This document shows, one piece after another, positions 39,453 to 47,800 of a stretch of 64,000 nucleotides of DNA. Source of the stretch: Natrialba magadii ATCC 43099 (GTDB taxonomy: Archaea > Halobacteriota > Halobacteria > Halobacteriales > Natrialbaceae); NCBI RefSeq assembly GCF_000025625.1, contig NC_013922.1:992001-1056000 (forward strand), written 5' to 3'. The position numbers were made by a program, and so were the translations under genes. The notes under the pieces are model-generated. The model saw only the letters and a program-made list of their open reading frames with translations. It had not been told where the DNA came from and made no database searches. Within the stretch, counting starts at the first letter, position 1; each line of letters begins with the position of its first letter.

Positions 39453-42400
39453 ATGGATACCGCACGGACTGTCGACGCTCCCCCGCCGCAACTGCTCGTC
39501 GTCGGGGCTACACTTGCGGACGAGTTCGCTTCTCTCTCCGCCGAGAACGGCGGACGGCTCGCCGGTGCCGACATCGAGTCGGTCCCGTCGTCGTCGGCTG
39601 CACTCGAGTGGCTCGACCAGCAGCCGAACGCCGACAGGGTCGACTGCGTGGTGACAGCGGCCGATCTTCCCGACGGGTCGGGACTGGCGCTACTCGAGGC
39701 GATTCGGGGGCGCAGCACAGGAGCCGGAGAGGGAGTGGGAAGGGGAGACTCGATAAGTAGCAGGCGAGACGCAACGAGTGGAGACCACAGCGAGATCCCC
39801 ATCGTCCTCTCGCCGGCGGCAGGTGACGGGAGTGATGCGCTGGCGCGAGCAGCCGCCGCTGCCGGTAGTACCGAGTACGTCCCACGTGTCGGTGAGACGA
39901 GAGCGGGCGAAGATACGGAGACAGATTCAGCTCCTGCTGTGGATACCAGCTCGGTCCAGAATGACCCACTCCTGGCAGCCGTCGAGCGGGTACTGTCGCG
40001 GGTTGAGCGACGAGACCGACACCGAGAGCAGGCTCGCCAGTTCGAGGCAATCTTCGACGATCCCTCGGCGTACGCCTGGGTGCTCGATTCCGACGGAATC
40101 GTCCGACGGGCGAACGAGGGTGCGCTCGCCGACCTCGACGCGACGCCGTCCGACGTTCGCGGGCGCGAACTCTGGTCGCTCGCCTCGTGGGGCCGATTCG
40201 ATACCTGTCGCGACACGATCGAACAGGCCGTCGAGACGGCTGCGAGCGGCCGGGTGGTACGTCGGGAGATAACGCGCGAGCGGCCGAATAACGAGGTCGA
40301 GAGAACCGGAGGTGATGACGAGGCGACAGGAAACGACCGCCAGACGCTCGATCTGACCGTCCGACCAGTCACCGACGGCGACCGCGTCACGACGATCCTC
40401 GTCCGCGCAACGGATGTCACCGAGCGCGCGGCACTCGAGTCCGATCTGCGCGAGTCCGAGGAACTTCATCGGGTGACGCTCAATCACATGACCGATACGG
40501 TCCTCATCACGAACGACGAGGGTGAGTTTACCTACGTCTGCCCGAACGTGCACTTCATTTTCAGCTACACGGACGAGGAGATCCACGAGATGGGGTCGAT
40601 CGACGAACTCCTCGGTGCGGACCTGTTCGACCGTGCGGAACTCGCCGAGGACGGCGTGCTCACGGATATTGAGTGTACGGCGACGGACAAGGCGGGTCGC
40701 GAGCATACCCTGCTGGTCAACGTCCGCGAGGTCTCGATTCAGGACGGAACGCATCTCTACAGCTGTCGCGATATTACGACCCGCAAGCGCCGTGAGGAGG
40801 CGTTGACGGCGCTTCACCGCACCGCTCGCGAGTTGCTGTACGCCGAGACGGATCGCGAAATCGCGGCCATCACTGTCGACGACGCGACGGACGTGCTCGA
40901 CCTCGAGGCGAGTGCGATCTACCTGTTCGACACCGACGAGAACGTGCTTCGTCCGGCCGCTCGTTCGGAGTCGATGGCGGCGCTTCACGGTCCGCTCTCA
41001 GCCCAGCAGGTTGGTCAGGGTATCGTCGGCGACGTCTTCGTCGACGGCGAGAGCCGCCTCCTGGCGGACGTTCACGACTCGCCGCTACTCGCCGAGCCGA
41101 CGACGGAGATCAGAAGCGCCGCGTTCGTCCCGCTCGGCGATCACGGCGTCTTCGTCGCCGGCTCGCCCGAGGTGGGTGTCTTCGACGAGGTCTCTGGCGA
41201 GGTGACTGACCTGCTTGCAACGACAGCGGAGGCGGCGCTCGACCGCGTCGAACGCGAGCGCACGCTTCGGGAGCGCGACCGCGAACTCAAGCGTCAGAAC
41301 CGCCAGCTGACCAGTCTCAACCAGATCAACGAGATCATCCGCGAGATCGACCAGGAACTCGTCCAGGCCGAAACGCGCGACGAGATCGAACACGGCGTCT
41401 GCGACCGGTTGACGGCCACCGACCGCTTCTCGTTCGCCTGGATCGGTACTGACGATCCATCCGGGGAGCGACTCGAGTCTCGTACCCACGGCGGGACGGA
41501 TCGCGGTCGGGACTACCTCGACAGCGTCTCGCTCTCGCTTCCCGAACAGCCCGCAGAGTCCGCAGCGTCCGTACAGCCCGCAGAGTCCGCAGAGCCCGCA
41601 GACGCTGCACAGCCAGCTGACGGAGCCACAGGAGACGAATCGACAGCGACAACAGAAACCGCAACTGCAACCGCACCATCCGTCCACGGCCGCGAACCCG
41701 CCGTCAGAACTGCCGTCACACGCGAGGGAACGGTCGTCGCAAACGTCGTCGACGACCTGCGCGAGCAGCCCTGGCGGAGCGAGGCCCTCGCTCGCGAGTA
41801 TCAGTCGGTCATCAGCGTCCCACTCTCTTACGACGAGTTCTCATACGGTGTCCTGACCGTCTACGCGGACCGACCCGACGCCTTCGACGAGGTCACCCGC
41901 GCTGTCCTCACCGAACTCGGCGAAACGATCGCCTCGGCCATCGCTGCGGTCGACCGCAAGCGCGCACTTCTCTCGAACGCGAACACGCGACTCGAGTTCG
42001 ACGTCGCAGACGAGAACTTCGTTTTCACCCGTCTCGCGACACGCGTAGACTGTACGATCTCGTTCGACGGCGGCGTTCGCCAGCACGAGGACGGGGCGAC
42101 GGTGTTCGCCTCGGTCGAGGGCGCGCCGGCAGCCGATGTGGCCGCTGCCGCGACAGAACTCGTCGCGGTCACCGATGCACAGGTCGTCAGTGACCATCGA
42201 CGAGGGGGGTACGGGAGTGTAAACGCGAACGCGAGCGCAACTGTGAGCGCGGACGCGAACTCGAACTCGAACCCGAACCCGGACGCGAACTCGAACTCGA
42301 ACTCGAACCCGAACCCGGACGCGAACTCGAACTCGAACTCGAACCCGAACCCGGTCTCGAACTCGAACACGAGTACCGACCTATCCGAGTCCGACAGGGC

Positions 42401-42917
42401 CAACGCCGACGAAACCGACAGCAACGCGAACGGTGAGCGCGGTGGGACGATCAGGCTCGAACTCGCTCGGCCGTTTCCGGCACTCACGCTCGCAGATCAT
42501 GGCGCGATTCTCCGGAGTGTCCGGGCGACACCGGAGTCGACTCGCGTCGTCGTCGACGTTCCGGCGGATGTCGAGACAGGTAGTGGCGCTGCTGGCGGTG
42601 TCGGCACCGGTGCGAGCACCGATATCGTGACAACCGCCTTTTCCGATATCGAACTCCGTTCGAAACGTCGCGTTGACCGGACGACGCCGCGTGATATTCG
42701 GGCAGAACTACTCGAGCGCCTAACCGACAGGCAACTCGAGGTGGTCCAGCACGCATACTACAGCGGTTACTTCGAGTCGCCGCGCGAGCGCTCCGGTGAG
42801 GAGATTTCGTCGACACTTTCGATTTCGCCGGCCGCGTTCTATCGGCACCATCGGACGGTCCAGCGAAAGCTCTTCACTGTGTTGTTCGACGATCTTGGTA
42901 TTTCGACACACACGTAG
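39453..42917 (+). CDS. Bat-like PAS/GAF sensor with HTH-10 DNA-binding domain
   Basis: This is a large 1154-residue haloarchaeal sensor-regulator. Domains in order: a receiver-like domain (about 10-150), two PAS domains (QFEAIFDDPSAYAWVLDSDG, about 190-325; ESEELHRVTLNHMTDTVLIT, about 335-450), two GAF domains (about 450-615 and 620-850), a Bat output domain interrupted by a repeat linker, and a C-terminal HTH-10 domain (ELLERLTDRQLEVVQHAYY). The receiver-like domain reads CVVTAADLPDGSG, so the usual phosphoacceptor aspartate appears to be alanine. Relatives of Bat respond to light or oxygen and control bop and carotenoid genes; crtB lies ~6 kb away, but no direct link is shown. The start MDTARTVDAPPPQ was chosen as the first ATG. 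Confidence 0.85.
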   Translation: MDTARTVDAPPPQLLVVGATLADEFASLSAENGGRLAGADIESVPSSSAALEWLDQQPNADRVDCVVTAADLPDGSGLALLEAIRGRSTGAGEGVGRGDSISSRRDATSGDHSEIPIVLSPAAGDGSDALARAAAAAGSTEYVPRVGETRAGEDTETDSAPAVDTSSVQNDPLLAAVERVLSRVERRDRHREQARQFEAIFDDPSAYAWVLDSDGIVRRANEGALADLDATPSDVRGRELWSLASWGRFDTCRDTIEQAVETAASGRVVRREITRERPNNEVERTGGDDEATGNDRQTLDLTVRPVTDGDRVTTILVRATDVTERAALESDLRESEELHRVTLNHMTDTVLITNDEGEFTYVCPNVHFIFSYTDEEIHEMGSIDELLGADLFDRAELAEDGVLTDIECTATDKAGREHTLLVNVREVSIQDGTHLYSCRDITTRKRREEALTALHRTARELLYAETDREIAAITVDDATDVLDLEASAIYLFDTDENVLRPAARSESMAALHGPLSAQQVGQGIVGDVFVDGESRLLADVHDSPLLAEPTTEIRSAAFVPLGDHGVFVAGSPEVGVFDEVSGEVTDLLATTAEAALDRVERERTLRERDRELKRQNRQLTSLNQINEIIREIDQELVQAETRDEIEHGVCDRLTATDRFSFAWIGTDDPSGERLESRTHGGTDRGRDYLDSVSLSLPEQPAESAASVQPAESAEPADAAQPADGATGDESTATTETATATAPSVHGREPAVRTAVTREGTVVANVVDDLREQPWRSEALAREYQSVISVPLSYDEFSYGVLTVYADRPDAFDEVTRAVLTELGETIASAIAAVDRKRALLSNANTRLEFDVADENFVFTRLATRVDCTISFDGGVRQHEDGATVFASVEGAPAADVAAAATELVAVTDAQVVSDHRRGGYGSVNANASATVSADANSNSNPNPDANSNSNSNPNPDANSNSNSNPNPVSNSNTSTDLSESDRANADETDSNANGERGGTIRLELARPFPALTLADHGAILRSVRATPESTRVVVDVPADVETGSGAAGGVGTGASTDIVTTAFSDIELRSKRRVDRTTPRDIRAELLERLTDRQLEVVQHAYYSGYFESPRERSGEEISSTLSISPAAFYRHHRTVQRKLFTVLFDDLGISTHT
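42252..42372 (+). repeat. Coding hexamer array in the Bat-like regulator
   Basis: Hexamers AACTCG and AACCCG, with GACGCG interruptions, form higher-order units of about 36-42 bp repeated three times. They encode an Asn-Ser/Asn-Pro linker inside the Bat domain. Frame is preserved on slippage. Confidence 0.9.
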
Positions 42918-43035
42918 CGGGTTGAATAGTGAACCACTACCTCCAGGTGGTGCTAGATACTCAACGAATACCTTCAACCTATTATCCCTAATATTCCTGA
43001 ATGTGGCGACTGGTGCGTCACGGCTACCCATAACA

Positions 43036-43176
43036 ATGAAAGACGTCAAACTCGACCCAAGTGAGGAATCGGTTTACGAGTGTTTCGCCTGCGGAACCGT
43101 CGTGACGGCGGTTGCACCCGGCTCCTGTCCCGACTGCAGCGACGACATGCGAAATCGCGGAACACCGATCGAGTAG
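43036..43176 (+). CDS. Small rubrerythrin-like zinc/iron-knuckle protein
   Basis: This 46-residue protein starts MKDVKLDPSEESVYECF and has two CxxC knuckles, CFACGTVV and CPDCSDDM, ending RNRGTPIE. This is the haloarchaeal family annotated as rubrerythrin-like domain proteins, though without the diiron four-helix part. It probably binds zinc or iron. AT-rich DNA with a CTATTATC element precedes it (about 42979-42986), further away than the usual spacing, so a short leader is likely. Confidence 0.75.
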   Translation: MKDVKLDPSEESVYECFACGTVVTAVAPGSCPDCSDDMRNRGTPIE

Positions 43177-43302
43177 GGTCGTTTCACGGCCGCCAGTCCT
43201 CGTCAGTCGGACCCACTCACCACACTCACCCATCGAGAGCACCTGCTTCAACCGGAACACGCCTGCCGAATCCCCAACCCGCCGTGACGACGTACACTCT
43301 GT

Positions 43303-44079
43303 ATGGGTCGCCTGCAACGAACGCTCTCGAACATTTCCGAGGAGAGCGACACCGACAACGGCCGCGTCGCGGTCGTCGGCGGTAGCATCGAGTATCCAAA
43401 CCAACCTGCACTCGTCGGACGTGCAGCACTCCGAACTGGAACGGATCACGTTCGAACGCTGGTCCCGGAAGCGCTCTACGCACCCGTCGCCGGTTCGTCG
43501 CCAAATCTGCTCGTGAGCCCCTACGACGGCGATCAGTTCGATCAGGACGCAGCAGCCGACGCGGTCGATATCTGCGAGTGGGCCGACGCACTCGTCATCG
43601 GCCCCGGCCTCGTCGACGCCGAGGCGGACGCGATCCGTGATGTCCTCGAGCGAACCGACATCCCCGTCGTCGTCGACGCGCTCGCGATCGAACCCGCACT
43701 CGAGTCGGATCTTTCGAGGGCCGTGCTCACGCCGAGTGGGTCGGAGGACGGTCCGATCTACGAGGCCTACGGCTCGCTCAGGGCGTTCACCGAAGAAACA
43801 GGGGCAGTCATCACGCTGACTGGTGGCGTGGACGTAATCGTGACGACGGGTGAGCGACTCGAGAACGACACCGGCACGTCGGCGCTGACCGTCGCGGGAA
43901 CGGGCGATACACTGGCCGGCATCACGGCGTCGTTGCTGGGTCAGGAGATGGATCGTCAGGACGCAGCGGAGCTCGGTGCCTGGATTCTCGGCAAGAGTGG
44001 CGAACTCGCGACGGCCGAGTACGGGCCGGGCGTGGTTGCGACGGACGTGATCGAGTGTATTCCGAAGACGATCCGATGA
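43303..44079 (+). CDS. nnrD: ADP-dependent NAD(P)H-hydrate dehydratase
   Basis: This ribokinase-like fold enzyme of 258 residues repairs hydrated NAD(P)H using ADP (NnrD/CARKD type). The N-terminal RVAVVGGSIEYPNQPALVGRAAL, the ADALVIGPGLVDAEADAI region and the catalytic VAGTGDTLAGITASLL motif are diagnostic. The usual epimerase (NnrE) domain is not fused here and is not nearby. The gene precedes a methyltransferase on the same strand. Confidence 0.88.
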   Translation: MGRLQRTLSNISEESDTDNGRVAVVGGSIEYPNQPALVGRAALRTGTDHVRTLVPEALYAPVAGSSPNLLVSPYDGDQFDQDAAADAVDICEWADALVIGPGLVDAEADAIRDVLERTDIPVVVDALAIEPALESDLSRAVLTPSGSEDGPIYEAYGSLRAFTEETGAVITLTGGVDVIVTTGERLENDTGTSALTVAGTGDTLAGITASLLGQEMDRQDAAELGAWILGKSGELATAEYGPGVVATDVIECIPKTIR

Positions 44080-44141
44080 ATCGTAGCCGCTGCCCCGGAG
44101 GCCGACCGAATCGATATCACGCCGGCTACCATGGATAGAAT

Positions 44142-44783
44142 ATGGGCGCATCTGCCGACACGAGCGACATTTCACATCCGCTAGTCGCGACAGTGTACGA
44201 CCTCGTCGTGCCGGATCGACTCCTGTTCGAATCCCACCGGCGGTATCTAACCCGAGACCTCTCGGGTCGCGTACTCGACATCGGGGCAGGGACAGGCGCG
44301 AACTTCCCGTACCTCGCGGAGGCCGCTCCGTCGGTCGAGATTCACGCGATCGAACCGGACCGATACATGCGCCGCCAGGCGGTTACCAAGGCGAGAAACT
44401 CCGGGTGCGCGGTCGACCTTCGAGCTGCTCGCGCCGAGTCACTTCCCTACCCGGACGACGCCTTCGACGTCGTGCTCGCCAGTCTCGTCTTCTGTACGAT
44501 CCAGGAGCCTGACGCTGCACTCGAGGAGGTCGCGCGCGTGCTCAAACCTGGCGGCGAACTTCGCTTTCTCGAGCACGTTCATGCCGACGGCTGGCGCGGG
44601 ACTGGACAGCACGTCTTGAATCCGCTCTGGGAGCGCGTCGCCGGCGGCTGTCAACTGACTCGCGACACCGTCGAGCGGTTCGTCTGTCACGACGCCTTCG
44701 CCGTCGAGCAGATCGAACGGATCGACCGCGGCATCTTCCCGGCGACGCCGATCGTTCGCGGGACGCTGCGGCGACGCCAGTGA
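44142..44783 (+). CDS. Class I SAM-dependent methyltransferase
   Basis: This 213-residue methyltransferase has motif I VLDIGAGTGANFPYL, motif II EIHAIEPDRYM, and the later LPYPDDAFDVVLASLVF and ARVLKPGGELRFLEHV segments. It resembles UbiE/phosphatidylethanolamine-type methyltransferases of haloarchaea. The substrate is unknown. It starts 63 bp after nnrD. Confidence 0.83.
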   Translation: MGASADTSDISHPLVATVYDLVVPDRLLFESHRRYLTRDLSGRVLDIGAGTGANFPYLAEAAPSVEIHAIEPDRYMRRQAVTKARNSGCAVDLRAARAESLPYPDDAFDVVLASLVFCTIQEPDAALEEVARVLKPGGELRFLEHVHADGWRGTGQHVLNPLWERVAGGCQLTRDTVERFVCHDAFAVEQIERIDRGIFPATPIVRGTLRRRQ

Positions 44784-44877
44784 CGCGGGAGCACTCCGGA
44801 TCAGTTGGAGTCACCACTGTTTCACTTTCGCTCCGGTGGGCAAACCCTCTTACACGCCGGTCCCCCAGACGGAGGTG

Positions 44878-47800
44878 ATGGATGGGTCCGCGCGCCGCGA
44901 GTTGCCGATCGACGACGACGCTCTCCCCTTCGATCCCGAGACTGCGACGGTCGACGACCGGGATGTCTTCGACCTGCTCGAACCCGCCGTCCAGGAGTGG
45001 TGGCTCGCGGAGTTCGGCGAGTTCGTCCCCGAGAACGACGGTTTCTTTACGCCACCACAGCAGGGGGCGATCCCGAAGATTCACGAAGGACAGAACACGC
45101 TGATCTGTGCGCCGACCGGTAGCGGAAAGTGTGTCAAACCGGATACGCCGATTATCGTTCGAGACGATGGAGAGGCAACAGTCCTTCGAGCAACTGAGCT
45201 TCTCGAACGACGGAATCGAAAAGTCACGGATGTCGACGAAGACGGAGAACTGTACACGAGTTCAGTCGAGGCGTATTCGCTTGACGAAGACGAACTCACA
45301 CTCCAGCAGTCGATGGTCTATTCGGAGACCTACGACGGACCGATCCATCGAATTCAAACGTCGTACGGGAGAGAGATCGAAGTCACACCGAACCATCCGC
45401 TTCTTGTCGAGACATCGTCGGGTCCCGAGTGGCGATCCGCAAGCAAGATTGAAGACGGAGACCGGATCGGGATTCCTCAACATATCAATCTCCCCGAACG
45501 TGATATCGAGCTTGACGTTAGTGCAGCACACGATCAGCTTCGATCGGAATTTCCGCTTGTTGCGACCGAGGCTGAGTCGGATCGCGTCCTCGCTCATCTC
45601 GAGGATGAGGCACCTATTTCGGCGTTTGCCGAGTACGAACGACGGCTTGCGCTTGCACTCGCAGGCCTTTCTTTTTCAGACGTCGCAGACAGACTGTCGA
45701 TTAGCCTCGCATCTGTCTCAAATCTCGTACACGGTAGAAGCGAGTACTGTTCTGAAGAATTTCTCCAGATAATTCGAGAATCGTATACGCCGCTTCGGTC
45801 CGGTGAGGTACTTGTTAAAACAGACAACGGTCGCGTTTCCCGATTTTGCTATCCTACCACGCTCGATTCCGAACTCGCAGAACTGGCAGCATTTGTCCTC
45901 GCAGAGGGCTTGATCGGCGAGTATGAACGGAGCCGGTTTGTACTGATCTCGCAGAAGAATCGGACCGAACTTCTCGAACGCACGATAGAGACCATGCGAG
46001 ACCGATTCGGTATCGAATTCGAACAAAAGTCAGAGAGTGACTACATCATCTCCGATTCGGCGTTTTCCGTGTTCTTTGCAGAATTACTCGATATCGAACC
46101 CGGTCCGGGACGAGACGTCCCGCTTCCGAACTGGGTATTGAACGCGTCGAAACCAATCAAACGGTCGTTCCTTTCGACATTTCTGTCGGTAGAGGCCGAG
46201 GCTCGATACAATGAAATCCGTCTCGGACAAGCTAACGAGCTAAAGATAGAGCAATTGATATACCTTCTCCTCTCGTTCGGAATTATCCCGGCCCGCAGCA
46301 GACGGGAGAAATACGCAGCGAACACGGACGAACAAACGCGGCGAACGTACTATTCGCTCACGATTCGTGGAATCGACAATCTGTCAACGCTCCTCACGGA
46401 GTGTTCGATCGTCCATCCAAACCTTGAGGAGATAGAAGCACACGTCTCAAAGGAGCGTAACGGAAATCACATTGGACGACACGCGTTCGACTATCGGGAC
46501 ATTCGTGCACTGTCGAAATATTTCGAGAATGATCGGGAGTTCAACGCCGAACTCGGCAATATCTACGAAGTGGCCAGACGAAGTGGATATCTTACAGAAC
46601 GGGCGTTGGGGAAACTATCTACGACGCTCCAGTCACTCCCATCCGACGAGACGACACGCAAACTCGCTGCAAAGATTGACGATATCCAATCCCAAAATAT
46701 TGCCTGGGTATCTGTCGAATCGAACGAGGCCTCCTCATACAGCGGTCAGATCGTTGACCTCAGTGTGCCGGATACACACAACTACGTCGGCGGTCGTGGC
46801 GGGCTATATCTCCATAACACGCTCGCAGCGTTCACATCAATTATCGATGAACTCTACCGATGTGACCGCAAATCCAAAGACGGCCTCGAAAACTCCGTTT
46901 ACTGTCTCTACATCTCCCCGCTCAAATCCCTCGCGAACGACATTCACCGCAATCTCGAGGTGCCACTCGAGGGAATCGAATCGATCGTCGACGACCGGGA
47001 CGACGGGGAATCGATGGGCGAAATACGCCACGCCATCCGCCACGGCGACACGTCCTCGAGCGACCGCCAGAAGATGCTCGAGGAGACGCCACATATCCTC
47101 AATACGACGCCCGAGACGCTGGCCATCCTGCTGAACTCGCCGAAGTTCCGCGAGAAGCTTCGGACGGTGGAGTACATCATCGTCGACGAAATTCACTCAC
47201 TCGCAGCGGGCAAGCGAGGCACCCACCTGTCAGTCAGTCTCGAACGACTCGCGGCAATGACCGACCACGAAATCACCAGAATCGGCTGTTCGGCGACCAT
47301 CGAACCACTTTCGGAGGTTGCGGAGTTTCTGGTCGGGCGCGAGGAGCCGAGCATGCCAACGGGCGGCGACGCAGCTGCTAACGGCTCGTCGGCCGCTGAC
47401 GCAGCGGCTGGCGACGCGACGAGCGCCGACACAGCACCAGCGCCTTCCGAAGCCGAACCGAAAAGCGAACCACGCGACTACGACATCGTCGACGCCCGCT
47501 TCGCCCGCGAGTTCGACATCGAACTCGAGTGCCCCACCGACGACCTGATCAACACCTCCCGCGAGGTCGTCCAGGACCGGTTCTACCGAATGCTCCACGA
47601 GCACATCCAGGACCACACAAACACGCTCGTCTTCACGAACACCAGATCCGGCGCGGAACGAGTGTTGCACACCCTTCGCGAGCAGTTCGACGCCTACACC
47701 GAGGACAACTCGGGCTGTCACCACGGCAGCCTCTCGAAGGACGTCCGACAGAATATCGAGTCCCGGCTGAAGGAAGGCAGCCTCGACGTCGTCACCTCCT

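Noticed and set aside
44836-44877. Longer N-terminus of the helicase from a GTG
   Set aside because: Less likely than the ATG at 44878, since the promoter-like box lies inside this stretch; kept as an alternative.
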